This document shows positions 50,872 through 61,569 of a stretch of DNA of 64,000 bases, piece after piece (the first letter of the stretch is position 1; the number at the start of each line of letters is the position of its first letter). Source of the stretch: Microbacterium testaceum (GTDB lineage Bacteria > Actinomycetota > Actinomycetes > Actinomycetales > Microbacteriaceae); assembly GCF_020781835.1 (NCBI RefSeq), contig NZ_JAJGNJ010000007.1, forward strand, positions 157,806 to 221,805. Reading direction: 5' to 3'. Made by a program: the position numbers and the translations under genes. Under the pieces are notes generated by a model. The model was not told the DNA's origin. It did no database searches and saw nothing but the letters and a program-made list of their open reading frames with translations.

Positions 50872-52521
50872 ATGGCTGACGGCCCCCTCATCGTCCAGAG
50901 CGACCGCACCGTGCTCCTCGAGGTCGCGCATCCCGATGCGGAGACCGCGCGGCACGAGCTCGCGGTCTTCGCCGAGCTCGAGCGCGCTCCGGAGCACATC
51001 CACACCTACCGCATCACGCGGCTCGGGCTGTGGAACGCCCGCGCGGCCGGGCACGACGCCGACGCGATGCTGCAGACGCTCGACACCTGGTCGCGCTTCC
51101 CCGTCCCGGCATCGGTGAGCACCGACATCCGCGAGACCGTGGGCCGATACGGTCGGCTGGTCATCGAGCGCGATGACGAAGGCGCGCTGGTGCTGCGCTC
51201 GACCGATCCCGCCGTGCTGGGCGAGGTCTCGCGGAACAAGCGCATCTCGCCGCTGCTCATCGGTCATCCCACGCCCGACAGCTACACCGTGGACGCCTGG
51301 GCGCGCGGGCACATCAAGCAGGAGCTGCTGAAGATCGGCTGGCCCGCGGAAGACCTGGCCGGGTACACCCCCGGCACGCCCCACCCGATCGACCTCGATG
51401 AGGACGGCTGGAAACTGCGGCCCTACCAGCGCCAGGCGGTGGAGTCCTTCTCCGAGGGCGGGTCTGGTGTCGTCGTCCTCCCCTGCGGCGCGGGCAAGAC
51501 GCTCGTCGGCGCCGGCGCGATGGCCGAGACCCGCACGACCACCCTCATCCTCGTCACCAACACCGTCAGCGCCCGCCAGTGGCGCGATGAGCTGTTGCGC
51601 CGCACCAGCCTGACGCCCGAGGAGATCGGGGAGTACTCCGGTCAGTCCAAGGAGATCAAGCCGGTCACGATCGCGACGTACCAGATCCTCACCGCCAAGC
51701 GCGGAGGCAAGTACGCCCACCTCGCCCTTCTCGACGCACTCGACTGGGGACTCGTGCTGTACGACGAGGTCCACCTGCTGCCGGCGCCGGTGTTCAAGCT
51801 CACCGCCGACCTGCAGGCGCGCCGCCGCCTCGGGCTGACGGCGACCCTCGTCCGCGAGGACGGCCGCGAGGGCGACGTGTTCAGCCTCATCGGCCCCAAG
51901 CGGTTCGACGCACCGTGGAAGGAGATCGAGGCCCAGGGCTTCATCTCCCCCGCTGCGTGCTACGAGGTGCGCATCGACCTGCCCGCCGACGAGCGGCTGG
52001 AGTACGCCGCCGCTGCGGACGAGGAGCGCTACCGGCTCGCGGCGACGGCACCGGCGAAGATCGACGTGGTCAAGCGCCTGGTGGACCGGCATCCCGGCGA
52101 GCGGGTGCTGGTGATCGGCCAGTACCTCGACCAGATCGACGAGCTCGCAGACGCCCTCCACGCCCCCAAGATCACCGGGTCGACGCCGGTCGCCGAGCGC
52201 GAGGAACTGTTCCAGGCGTTCCGCGAGGGGAAGATCTCGCTGTTGGTGGTGTCGAAGGTCGCGAACTTCTCAGTCGACCTGCCCGAGGCATCCGTCGCCG
52301 TCCAGGTGTCGGGGTCGTTCGGCTCGCGTCAGGAGGAAGCGCAGCGGCTCGGTCGTCTGCTCCGCCCCAAGCAGTCGGGTCACACGGCGAGTTTCTACAC
52401 CCTCATCGCGCGCGACACCGTCGACCAGGACTTCGCGCAGAACCGCCAGCGTTTCCTCGCGGAGCAGGGCTACGCCTACACGATCCTGGATGCCGAGGGG
52501 ATCGACGCCGCGGCGGCCTGA
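50872..52521 (+). CDS. XPB-type DNA repair helicase
   Basis: 549-residue SF2 3'-5' helicase of the bacterial XPB/Ssl2 family. N-terminal helicase-associated region (about 1-175), then LRPYQRQAVESF, Walker A LPCGAGKTLVG (about 200-210), the DEVH box in VLYDEVHLLPAPVF (about 300), LTATLVREDGREGDV (motif III and the RED motif typical of XPB), and C-terminal motif VI QRLGRLLRPK (about 498-507). It unwinds DNA and is related to TFIIH function in eukaryotes. TAGAAT ends eight bases before the ATG. Confidence 0.94.
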   Translation: MADGPLIVQSDRTVLLEVAHPDAETARHELAVFAELERAPEHIHTYRITRLGLWNARAAGHDADAMLQTLDTWSRFPVPASVSTDIRETVGRYGRLVIERDDEGALVLRSTDPAVLGEVSRNKRISPLLIGHPTPDSYTVDAWARGHIKQELLKIGWPAEDLAGYTPGTPHPIDLDEDGWKLRPYQRQAVESFSEGGSGVVVLPCGAGKTLVGAGAMAETRTTTLILVTNTVSARQWRDELLRRTSLTPEEIGEYSGQSKEIKPVTIATYQILTAKRGGKYAHLALLDALDWGLVLYDEVHLLPAPVFKLTADLQARRRLGLTATLVREDGREGDVFSLIGPKRFDAPWKEIEAQGFISPAACYEVRIDLPADERLEYAAAADEERYRLAATAPAKIDVVKRLVDRHPGERVLVIGQYLDQIDELADALHAPKITGSTPVAEREELFQAFREGKISLLVVSKVANFSVDLPEASVAVQVSGSFGSRQEEAQRLGRLLRPKQSGHTASFYTLIARDTVDQDFAQNRQRFLAEQGYAYTILDAEGIDAAAA

Positions 52522-52590
52522 GCCATACCAGGGCGCGGCGATTCTTGCGATATCCAGCGCTTCCTTGAGCGAAGTCACGATAATGGGCGC

Positions 52591-53283
52591 ATGACAGCAC
52601 CGCGCATCCTCGTCGTGGACGACGAACCCAACATCCGCGACCTGCTCATCACGAGCCTGCGTTTCGCCGGATTCCAGGTCCGGGCCGTCGCCAACGGCGC
52701 GCAGACCATCTCCGCGGTCCTCGAAGAGGAACCCGACCTCATCGTGCTCGACGTGATGCTCCCCGACATGAACGGGTTCAGCGTCACCAAGCGCCTCCGC
52801 GGGGCCGGCTACACCGCCCCGATCCTGTTCCTCACCGCGAAGGACGAGACTGAGGACAAGATCACCGGCCTCAACGCCGGCGGCGACGACTACGTCACCA
52901 AACCGTTCAGCCTCGACGAGATCGTCGCCCGTATCCAGGCGATCCTCCGCCGCACGATGCAGGCCGATGAGGAGTCCGTGATCCGCACCGGCGAGCTCAC
53001 GATGGACCAGGACACGCACGACGTGAGCGTCGGCGACGTGTCGATCGACCTGAGTCCCACCGAGTTCAAGCTGTTGCGCTACCTCATGCTGAACCCGAAC
53101 CGCGTCCTGTCGAAGGCGCAGATCCTCGACCACGTCTGGGAGTACGACTTCAACGGCGATGCGGGAATCGTCGAGAGCTACATTTCGTACCTGCGCCGCA
53201 AGATCGATCCGCACTCCTCGGAGCCGCTCATCCAGACCAAGCGCGGCTTCGGCTACATGCTGAAGTCCGGCAAGACCGCCTGA
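52591..53283 (+). CDS. OmpR/PhoB-family response regulator
   Basis: 230-residue two-component response regulator. Receiver domain (about 1-118): acidic pocket DDEP, phospho-acceptor Asp in LIVLDVMLPDMNGF (about 54), and KPF switch lysine (about 104). The winged-helix DNA-binding domain is about 130-227 (LSPTEFKLLRYLMLNPNRVL and VESYISYLRRKID). GATAAT at 52579-52584 ends six bases before the ATG, a near-consensus -10 and probably a leaderless start. It is followed 13 bases later by its cognate histidine kinase. Confidence 0.94.
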   Translation: MTAPRILVVDDEPNIRDLLITSLRFAGFQVRAVANGAQTISAVLEEEPDLIVLDVMLPDMNGFSVTKRLRGAGYTAPILFLTAKDETEDKITGLNAGGDDYVTKPFSLDEIVARIQAILRRTMQADEESVIRTGELTMDQDTHDVSVGDVSIDLSPTEFKLLRYLMLNPNRVLSKAQILDHVWEYDFNGDAGIVESYISYLRRKIDPHSSEPLIQTKRGFGYMLKSGKTA

Positions 53284-53296
53284 GCGGAGAGGGATC

Positions 53297-55093
53297 CTGG
53301 AGAACTCCGACGATGCGCTGACGCACTGGTGGCGCCGGCTGAGCCTTCGCACGAAGGTCACCGGCGTGACCGTGACGCTGCTCGCCGTGGGCCTGGTCGC
53401 CGCCGGTGTCGGCACCCTGGTGTTCCTGCGCACGACGCTCATCAACAACCTCGACGAACAGCTGGGCCAGCAGGCGGCCGGCAACATCGCCAACAGCGTG
53501 TTCGTCACCGCGGACGTCGACGGCCAGCTGGCGTTCACGCAGGTCGACAATGCGCCGCAGATCGGGTCGATGGTCGTCGTGTACGGGCCGGACGGGCAAC
53601 GGGTCGCCTTCTACAACGGGACCGCGATGAAGACGGTCCCCGATCTCCCCGAGACCTTCACGGTCGAGCAGACCTACAGCCAGGTCGACCGGCGCATCGA
53701 GCTGGACGAACCGGTCTCGGGGCAGCGGTTCCTCGCGCGCGTGGGCCTGCTCCAGGTGCCGGGCTACAACGGGATCTACACCCAGATGGTGATCCAGCCC
53801 CTCGCCCCCACCGATCGCATCGTCGCGGCATATGTCGGCATCTACGGCTTCGTCGCGCTGCTGATCCTCATCGCCAGCGCGCTGCTGACCCGCGCGCTGG
53901 TCACCCTCACCTTCCGCAGCCTCGGCCAGGTAGAGACGACGGCGATGGACATCGCCGCGGGCGACTTCAGCCAGCGTCTGACCGACATCGTCCCCGACAC
54001 CGAGGTGGGCCGCCTTAAAGCCGCCATCAACGCCATGCTCGCACGCATCGACGGCGCACTTCACCAGCGGGATGCCACGGTGCGCCAGATGCGGCGGTTC
54101 ATCGGGGACGCCAGTCACGAGCTGCGCACCCCGCTCGTGACGATGCGCGGCTACGCCGAGCTCTACCGGATGGGCGCGATCCGCTCCGACGAGGATGTCG
54201 CGCAAGCGATGGAGCGCATCGAGAAGGAAGCGATCCGCATGGGCGCGCTGGTCGAGGACCTCCTCGCCCTCGCGCGCCTCGACGAACGGCGCGACGTCGC
54301 GATCACGACGCTGGATCTCCGCCCGATCGCGCGGGATGCCGCCCTCGACCTGCGCGTGACGTCACCGCAGCGCGAGGTCACGGTCGACGACACGACGAGC
54401 CGTGCCGCGATCGTGCTGCCCGTGATGTCACTCGAAGCGGAGACGGACACGAACGACACCTCGGCGGCGACGGGCCGGCGCAGGAACGCCCCGACCACGT
54501 CGGCGATGGCGATCGCCGGCGCGACGCTCTCACGGTTCCGTCGACGCAGAGACGCCACCGGCGACATCGCGGCCGGAGAAGGAGAAGGACCGTCCAAGTC
54601 GTCGGAGATCACGACGGGTCCGCGTCGCGTTCCGAGCCTCGTGCCGATCGTCCTGGGCGACGAGAACCGCGTCCGTCAGGTCGTCGCCAACCTCCTCGGC
54701 AATGCACGGCGCTTCACCCCCGACGACTCCCCCATCGGCCTCCGCGTGGGTGTGGATGCCGAGAAGGACATGGGCTGGATCGAGGTCATCGATCACGGGG
54801 AGGGCGTGCCGGAGCAGATCCGCGAACAGATCTTCCAGCGCTTCTGGCGTGCCGACACGTCGCGGACCCGTGAGACGGGCGGCTCCGGACTCGGGCTGTC
54901 GATCGTGGCATCCATCGTCGATCTGCTCCACGGGACCGTCGAGGTCACCGACACCCCCGGCGGCGGCGCGACGTTCCGTGTGTCCCTGCCGCTCGCCGAG
55001 CGACGGGATGCCAGCGAGCACGCACTCATCGCCACGCAGCCACTCGAGCGTCTCCCCGACGAGCAGGACCCCGAAGCCGATCCCGCGTCCTGA
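53297..55093 (+). CDS. sensor histidine kinase, probable CTG start
   Basis: About 598 residues: TM1 (about 22-45), extracytoplasmic sensor (about 46-175), TM2 (about 177-200), HAMP, HisKA with the phospho-accepting His in FIGDASHELRTPL, and HATPase with N box NLLGNARRFTPDD, G boxes VIDHGEGVP and GGSGLGLSIV. The in-frame codons before the first ATG/GTG-type start (GTG at 53366, inside TM1) encode ENSDDALTHWWRRLSLRTKV, a plausible cytoplasmic N-terminus. CTG at 53297, seven bases after GGAG, is therefore the likely start. Between HisKA and the HATPase N box is a disordered insertion of about 85 residues. Signal unknown. Confidence 0.88.
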   Translation: MENSDDALTHWWRRLSLRTKVTGVTVTLLAVGLVAAGVGTLVFLRTTLINNLDEQLGQQAAGNIANSVFVTADVDGQLAFTQVDNAPQIGSMVVVYGPDGQRVAFYNGTAMKTVPDLPETFTVEQTYSQVDRRIELDEPVSGQRFLARVGLLQVPGYNGIYTQMVIQPLAPTDRIVAAYVGIYGFVALLILIASALLTRALVTLTFRSLGQVETTAMDIAAGDFSQRLTDIVPDTEVGRLKAAINAMLARIDGALHQRDATVRQMRRFIGDASHELRTPLVTMRGYAELYRMGAIRSDEDVAQAMERIEKEAIRMGALVEDLLALARLDERRDVAITTLDLRPIARDAALDLRVTSPQREVTVDDTTSRAAIVLPVMSLEAETDTNDTSAATGRRRNAPTTSAMAIAGATLSRFRRRRDATGDIAAGEGEGPSKSSEITTGPRRVPSLVPIVLGDENRVRQVVANLLGNARRFTPDDSPIGLRVGVDAEKDMGWIEVIDHGEGVPEQIREQIFQRFWRADTSRTRETGGSGLGLSIVASIVDLLHGTVEVTDTPGGGATFRVSLPLAERRDASEHALIATQPLERLPDEQDPEADPAS

Positions 55094-55140
55094 TCGCCCG
55101 GCTCTCCAGCGCCCGCATCCCTTCCGTTCCCCACGAACGG

Positions 55141-55172
55141 AGAACGCCCCCTCCCGGAGGAGGGGGCGTTCT
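55141..55172. terminator. bidirectional terminator hairpin
   Basis: AGAACGCCCCCTCC and its exact complement form a 14-base stem around a CGGA loop between the convergent kinase and groL genes. Confidence 0.85.
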
Positions 55173-55192
55173 GCGTTCTGCCTGGGCGTGGA

Positions 55193-56878
<1,686 letters not shown>

Positions 56879-56880
56879 TC

Positions 56881-56909
56881 ATTCTGGCACTCGACCCTGG
56901 GGAGTGCAA
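56881..56909 (-). promoter_or_regulatory. groL promoter
   Basis: On the leftward strand TTGCAC (56909-56904) and CAGAAT (56886-56881) are 17 bases apart. Transcription would begin near the upstream CIRCE arm, about 60 bases before the groL ATG. Confidence 0.65.
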
Positions 56910-56954
56910 GCCGCCGACGCGCTGCGGAAACGACGACGCCGGGAGTGAGAGGCG

Positions 56955-57158
56955 TCAGGCCATCAGGCGGACAGACTCGGCCTGGGGCCCCTTCTGACCG
57001 GAACCGACAGTGAACTCGACGGCCTGGCCTTCCTCGAGGACGCGGAAGCCCGACATCTCGATGTTCGAGTAATGGACGAAGACGTCCTGGCCGTCCGTCA
57101 CGGTGATGAAGCCGTAACCTTTCTCGGCGTTGAACCATTTGACGGTGCCCTGCGTCAT
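56955..57158 (-). CDS. cold-shock protein CspA-like
   Basis: 67-residue single cold-shock domain: [20 protein letters not shown] includes RNP1 (KGYGFITV), and VFVHYSNI is RNP2. It is an RNA chaperone binding single-stranded nucleic acid. CAGGAGATTCGC precedes the ATG. A short GACGCC/GGCGTC hairpin overlaps the stop codon and may end transcription before the groL promoter. Confidence 0.95.
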   Translation of the reverse strand: MTQGTVKWFNAEKGYGFITVTDGQDVFVHYSNIEMSGFRVLEEGQAVEFTVGSGQKGPQAESVRLMA

Positions 57159-57289
57159 GCGAATCTCCTGTTGCTGAACGACGAGGTCATCGTAAGCACG
57201 CGGAACCGCGTCGTTCCGGCCCCTGTGGGCATTGTTGACACGGCGGCATCCAACTTTTTACGCCGCGGAAACACGCGGCCACCAGGGGG

Positions 57290-57874
57290 TCAGGGAGTGG
57301 GCTGAGCCGCGGCCCGATCGAGTCCGATGACCACGACGAGCCGCTTCTCCGCGCTCTCATCGTCGGAGGTGTTCGGGTCGTCGACCGGCTGCAAGAAACC
57401 GTCCTGCGCGATCTGCGCGCCCCCGATGGCATCGGCGAGCCCGCGTGCGGCCTGCTCGTCTTCGGGACCGCGGTAGTACACGGTCGTGGTGGCGAAATCG
57501 GTGGTGTCGGAGTCACCCGTCTGAACGCTGTCGCCGGACCAGCCGAGCTCGACGATCCGGTCGCGCAGGTTGCCGGCGAGCCCCGCATCGGCGGTGCCGT
57601 TGAGCACGACCACCGAGTAGGACGTGTCGATCGGCACCGCGGTGGTCTCGCTCACGGTCGGGGCCGGTTCCGGATCGGACCCAAACGAGATCCGGCCGGA
57701 GGCGACGAGCACACCGAAGATGCCGATGATGACCAGGAGAACGGTGGCCACCGCCGCCCACAGGAACACCACCCATCCGCGCGACCGGGGACGCTCGGCG
57801 CGATGGGCTCCGACGCGGCCCACATCGGCCGGCAGGTCGTCGAAGCGATCCCGAGGGAAGGTCGATCTGGCCAT
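57290..57874 (-). CDS. LytR C-terminal domain membrane protein
   Basis: 194 residues: a basic cytoplasmic N-terminus (about 1-33), one membrane helix (about 34-58, WVVFLWAAVATVLLVIIGIF), and an extracytoplasmic LytR_C domain (about 85-190, YSVVVLNGTADAGLAGNLRD and TTVYYRGPEDEQAARGLADA). Such domains occur at the end of LytR-CpsA-Psr cell-wall ligases or alone, as here. TAGCAT (57886-57881, leftward) ends six bases before the ATG, so the mRNA is probably leaderless. Role in the envelope is inferred. Confidence 0.85.
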   Translation of the reverse strand: MARSTFPRDRFDDLPADVGRVGAHRAERPRSRGWVVFLWAAVATVLLVIIGIFGVLVASGRISFGSDPEPAPTVSETTAVPIDTSYSVVVLNGTADAGLAGNLRDRIVELGWSGDSVQTGDSDTTDFATTTVYYRGPEDEQAARGLADAIGGAQIAQDGFLQPVDDPNTSDDESAEKRLVVVIGLDRAAAQPTP

Positions 57875-57909
57875 TGGACGATGCTATCGGTCGGCGCTCT
57901 CAGCCCCCA

Positions 57910-58164
57910 TCAGCGCGTCGCCGTACGCCCCAGGCGGGCGCGGTGCTGCTGCGCGGCCTCATCGCGGCGCCGACGCAGACGCCGGACCAGCATCGGGTCG
58001 TGTGCGAGAGCGTCCGGATCTTCGAGCACGCGCCCCAGCAGTTGGTAGTAGCGTGCGGGGGCGAGATCGAACTCCGCGCGGATGGCCTCCTCCTTCGCCC
58101 CGCCGTGTCGACGCCACTCGCCCTCGAAGGCGAGGAAGGCGCGATCACGGTCCGAGAGAGCCAC
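57910..58164 (-). CDS. DUF3263 family protein
   Basis: 84-residue helical protein beginning (GTG) ALSDRDRAFLAFEGEWRRHG and continuing EEAIRAEFDLAPARYYQLLG, the DUF3263 signature resembling a small helix-turn-helix. Function unknown, DNA binding possible. TAGCGT on the leftward strand ends six bases before the GTG, and no ribosome-binding site is visible. It lies between LytR_C and DUF2332 genes on the same strand, a common actinobacterial order. Confidence 0.85.
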   Translation of the reverse strand: MALSDRDRAFLAFEGEWRRHGGAKEEAIRAEFDLAPARYYQLLGRVLEDPDALAHDPMLVRRLRRRRDEAAQQHRARLGRTATR

Positions 58165-58173
58165 GACGCCACG

Positions 58174-59166
58174 CTACTGCGCGCGGTACGCCGATCCCGG
58201 ATGCCACGCCACCCACGCGCCGAGCGGATCGACGCTGGCCAGGACCTCGCCGTCGAGCGCGAGAGCGAACCCGCCCGGACGCAGCTCCGGCGTGCCGTTC
58301 CACGCGTCGTGGAGGCCCGCGGCATCCACGGTCACCCACCGCCCGGCGGCACGAGCGGCGGCGATGACGCCATCACGATGCCGACGCGGAACGTGCGCCA
58401 GGACACCGGGGGTCGTGACCACGAGCGTCGCCTCCCGCGGCGCACGAGACGCCAGTGCGGGCAGGGCCTGGGCTCCGTCGCCGGCGAGGAGCAGTGGAGG
58501 ATCGGCCGCGGCGATGTCGAGGGCCGCGGTGATCCGCTCGCGGCGCCCCTCCTCCCCGGGCCACACCAGTCCCGTGAGCCACGCGCGGTCCTCAGGGTCG
58601 CGGGCGTCGAGCGGTTGCAGGTCGATTCCCGCGCGCCACACAATCTCAGGCAGGCGCAGCGGCGGTTCACCCGAGACGTCGGATTCCAGGACGACGGTGC
58701 TGCGCCCGCCCTCGGGATCGAGGCTGGTCGTCCGGCCATCCGGGGATCGGAACCGGTACGAGTACCGGTCCGCGTAGAGGCACAGCCCGGCGCTGGCCCC
58801 GATCTCGATCAGCGCGATGGGTCCGTCGATGAGTGCCAGGGCCGGGAGCAGCGCCGCGCACCGCAGCGGCTCGTTCGTCTGGATGCTCCGCCGCTCGCAC
58901 TCGGCCACGAGCGTGTCGGCGTGGGAGACGATCCAGTCGGCCCACCGGTCCCCCGCCTCCATCGGCGCGCCGAGCAGGCGCGCGACGGCGAAGACCAGCG
59001 GCGGCTGGCGGTGCGTGGCGGGGATACGGGCGAGCACGGCCGCGACGGCGGGGTCGTCGACCACGCGGTCGGCCCACTCGCCGTAGAGCCGGGAGCGTCC
59101 CGGAGCCTCGTCGCGGGCGAAGCGCCCGTACCGGTCGACGACGGCGGTCACGGCATCCTGGTCCAC
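58174..59166 (-). CDS. DUF2332 family protein
   Basis: 330 residues. IALIEIGASAGLCLYADRYS (about 117-136) is the characteristic DUF2332 motif and resembles the glycine loop of class I methyltransferases. RLLGAPMEAGDRWADWIVSH and NEPLRCAALLPAL are also typical. Function is unknown and methyltransferase activity unproven. CATAAT (59178-59173, leftward) ends six bases before the GTG at 59166, consistent with a leaderless start; a longer frame reaches into msrB and is rejected. It is divergent from msrB. Confidence 0.85.
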   Translation of the reverse strand: MDQDAVTAVVDRYGRFARDEAPGRSRLYGEWADRVVDDPAVAAVLARIPATHRQPPLVFAVARLLGAPMEAGDRWADWIVSHADTLVAECERRSIQTNEPLRCAALLPALALIDGPIALIEIGASAGLCLYADRYSYRFRSPDGRTTSLDPEGGRSTVVLESDVSGEPPLRLPEIVWRAGIDLQPLDARDPEDRAWLTGLVWPGEEGRRERITAALDIAAADPPLLLAGDGAQALPALASRAPREATLVVTTPGVLAHVPRRHRDGVIAAARAAGRWVTVDAAGLHDAWNGTPELRPGGFALALDGEVLASVDPLGAWVAWHPGSAYRAQ

Positions 59167-59238
59167 CCGGCGATTATGCCGCCCCGCCCGGTGCAGTCCC
59201 TGGACACGCGAGAATGGAGGAGACGAAGGAGACCACTC

Positions 59239-59646
59239 ATGACCTACGCCGTCGAAAAGTCCGACGACCAGTGGCGGGCCGAGCTCAGCCCCGAGCAGTA
59301 TGCGGTCCTGCGCCAGGCCGGCACCGAGCGCGCGTGGACCGGCGAGCTGCTCGACGAGAGCCGCGCCGGCCTGTACACGTGTGCCGCCTGCGGTGCCGAG
59401 CTGTTCCAGAGCGGCACGAAGTTCGACTCGCACTGCGGGTGGCCGAGCTTCTACGAATCCGTTCGACCCGAGGCCGTCGAACTGCTCGAGGACAACAGTC
59501 ACGGGATGCAGCGCACCGAGGTCCGCTGCGCCAACTGCGGCTCGCACCTCGGACACGTGTTCCCCGACGGGTTCGGAACACCCACCGGCGACCGCTACTG
59601 CATGAACTCGCTGTCGCTGAGCTTCACCCCCGCCGACGAGGCATGA
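59239..59646 (+). CDS. msrB: peptide-methionine (R)-S-oxide reductase
   Basis: 135-residue MsrB, repairing methionine-R-sulfoxide in oxidised proteins. Zinc is bound by the two CxxC pairs (CAACG about 52-56 and CANCG about 98-102), the GWPSF and SHLGHVFPDG motifs form the active site, and the catalytic Cys is in RYCMNSLSL (about 121). AAGGAG precedes the ATG. Its stop overlaps the ATG of a nitroreductase gene by four bases, so the two are coupled, consistent with a redox-repair operon. Confidence 0.96.
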   Translation: MTYAVEKSDDQWRAELSPEQYAVLRQAGTERAWTGELLDESRAGLYTCAACGAELFQSGTKFDSHCGWPSFYESVRPEAVELLEDNSHGMQRTEVRCANCGSHLGHVFPDGFGTPTGDRYCMNSLSLSFTPADEA

Positions 59647-60212
59647 GCGCGCTGGAGGCCATGCGCGATCGGCGGTCGTGGTCGAAGGTCACCGACCTGG
59701 CACCCACCGGCCCCGAGCTGGAGGCCTTCGTTGCGGCGGCCGGGCGTGTGGCCGACCACAAGTCGTTGAGACCCTGGCGTCTCATCGAGATCCGTGGCGC
59801 TGATCGCGACGTGCTCGCCCGCGCCTTGAACAAGGCCGACGGGAAGAAGGGCCTCTCGTCGAAGCCGCGTCGGGCGCCGCTCATCATCGCGGTCGTCGCC
59901 GACCTGAGCTCGAAGAAGATCCCCGCGTGGGAGCAGGAAGCCGTGGCATCCGGTGTCGCCCACATGTTGAGCCTGGCACTCGACGAGGCGGGGTTCGGCG
60001 TGTTCTGGCGCTCCGACGACAACACCCGCAGCAAGCTGCTCGCCAAGGCGCACGGTCTGGCCAAGGGCGAGGTGCTCCTCGGCTGGCTGTACGTCGGGGG
60101 CAAGCCGGTGCGATCGCGCCCCACCCGGCGGAAGACTGTGGATGCCGCGAAGCACATCTCACGGATGCCGGGCGGCAAGAAACGTCGGAAGGTCGACGAG
60201 GCGCGGCTCTGA
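59643..60212 (+). CDS. nitroreductase family protein
   Basis: 189-residue FMN-dependent nitroreductase-like oxidoreductase. AMRDRRSWSKV at the N-terminus (FMN phosphate contacts), ADHKSLRPWRLIEIRG, the central ASGVAHMLSLALDEAGFGVF helix, and LLGWLYVGGKP near the C-terminus match small members of the family. The substrate is unknown. The ATG overlaps the msrB stop by four bases. The C-terminus is strongly basic. Confidence 0.88.
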   Translation: MSALEAMRDRRSWSKVTDLAPTGPELEAFVAAAGRVADHKSLRPWRLIEIRGADRDVLARALNKADGKKGLSSKPRRAPLIIAVVADLSSKKIPAWEQEAVASGVAHMLSLALDEAGFGVFWRSDDNTRSKLLAKAHGLAKGEVLLGWLYVGGKPVRSRPTRRKTVDAAKHISRMPGGKKRRKVDEARL

Positions 60213-60272
60213 CGCCGTCCGAAGGGCCGACGCCGGGTGCCGCGGCGACGCGTCGTCGTCCGCGGCGGGGCT

Positions 60273-61232
60273 TCACCCCCGGCGGATCCGGCCGCGGCGC
60301 GGCCTCCGCCACGGCACCGCCGCCACCACGACCCCCGCGATCGCCACTGCGGCCGCGAGCACAGCGATGGGGAGGGGAGGCGCCGCCGGCGCGGGCCACA
60401 CGGCGTCGAGCACGACCGACGTGGCGAGCAGACCGACCACGGACCCGAGTCCCATCAGCAGTACCCCCGTACGCTGCACGATGACCGACGACAGGAAGAT
60501 GTAGACGACACCCACCGTTCCGCCCAGGTACAGCCAGGGGTCGCTGGGGAGGCCGCGCGGCGGTCCGACCACCGCGACGTGCGCGAGCACCGCGACGATG
60601 AGCACCGCTGTTCCTCCCGCGAAGTTGACCACGGTGGCGGCCAGGGGGCTCTGCACCCGCAGCCGCAGCCGCCCGTTCGTGCCCTGCTGCCACGCGACTC
60701 CCGCCCCGGCGATGACGGGGACGACGAGCATCCAGACCGGGATGCCGCCCACGCTGTCCCCCATCAGCGACACCGCGACGCCCGCGAGCGCCAGCAGCGC
60801 CCCCACCACCCGACGCACGGTGACCGGCACGACGCCGGCGGGACCGTAGCCGACACGGTCGAGGAGCAGTCCACCCGTGGTCTGGCCCGCAACGAACCCG
60901 ACCGTGAACAGGGCGACGCCGACGGTGGCGACGGCCAGCCCCTGGCACGCGACGGTGAACGCTCCTGCCGCACCGCCCAGCAGCATCCACACGGGGATCG
61001 AGCGTTCCCTGATGGCCGCCGACAGTCGTCGCAGGCCCGCACGCCCGGAAGGGAGCACCGCGGCGATCGCGAGCACGACCACCAGGCCGGATCCGAACGA
61101 GATCCCACCGGCCAGCACGCCGTCGCCGGTCTCCGCGCCGAGGGAGCCGTTGATACGCGCCTGCAACGCCGTCAGCGAGCCGATCAAGACCGCTCCGAGG
61201 ATGGCGATCGCCGGTGATCGTCGCTGAGACAT
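60273..61232 (-). CDS. DMT superfamily transporter (DUF606/EamA-like)
   Basis: 319-residue membrane protein with ten hydrophobic segments in two homologous halves, each beginning with an Asn/Gly-rich first helix (LQARINGSLGAETGDGVLAG and GRLRLRVQSPLAATVVNFAG), the DUF606 (YdcZ) pattern within drug/metabolite transporters. It is longer than single-domain YdcZ and represents the duplicated form. Substrate unknown. GAGGATCC precedes the ATG. The C-terminus is highly basic. Confidence 0.88.
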   Translation of the reverse strand: MSQRRSPAIAILGAVLIGSLTALQARINGSLGAETGDGVLAGGISFGSGLVVVLAIAAVLPSGRAGLRRLSAAIRERSIPVWMLLGGAAGAFTVACQGLAVATVGVALFTVGFVAGQTTGGLLLDRVGYGPAGVVPVTVRRVVGALLALAGVAVSLMGDSVGGIPVWMLVVPVIAGAGVAWQQGTNGRLRLRVQSPLAATVVNFAGGTAVLIVAVLAHVAVVGPPRGLPSDPWLYLGGTVGVVYIFLSSVIVQRTGVLLMGLGSVVGLLATSVVLDAVWPAPAAPPLPIAVLAAAVAIAGVVVAAVPWRRPRRGRIRRG

Positions 61233-61452
61233 GGATCCTCATTCCCTGCGCCCGCTCGCATCGCGGGCCGTCGTCGATCGTACGTGCCCGCTGACCGGGC
61301 ACCCGTCCCGAGACAGCGGCCCGAGTCCGAGCAGCACTGCGGGGCGTGGATGACGTGATCCCGGCCAGCAGGCACACGGGCCCGGTGACATTCTCACCGT
61401 CATGCCCGATGGGGCGGTCATCGTGCCCTGGCGCGGACTGGTGGAGAGGAAG
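61233..61452. other. intergenic region between tRNA-Thr and the DMT transporter
   Basis: 220 bases with no gene. TACGAT on the leftward strand at about 61280-61275 is a candidate -10 for the transporter. Nothing else is recognised. Confidence 0.4.
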
Positions 61453-61525
61453 TGCCGGCTACAGGACTTGAACCTGCAACCCCCGTATTACAAGTACGGT
61501 GCGCTACCAATTGCGCCAAGCCGGC
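61453..61525 (-). tRNA. tRNA-Thr (TGT anticodon)
   Basis: Leftward cloverleaf: acceptor GCCGGCT/AGCCGGC, D-arm GCGCAATTGGTAGCGC, anticodon stem-loop CCGTA-CTTGTAA-TACGG with anticodon TGT, T-arm GCAGG-TTCAAGT-CCTGT. The CCA end is not encoded. Confidence 0.94.
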
Positions 61526-61569
61526 TGGACGGCCAGTCTATCGGCGCGCCGGGCGATGCTCCGAGTAGG

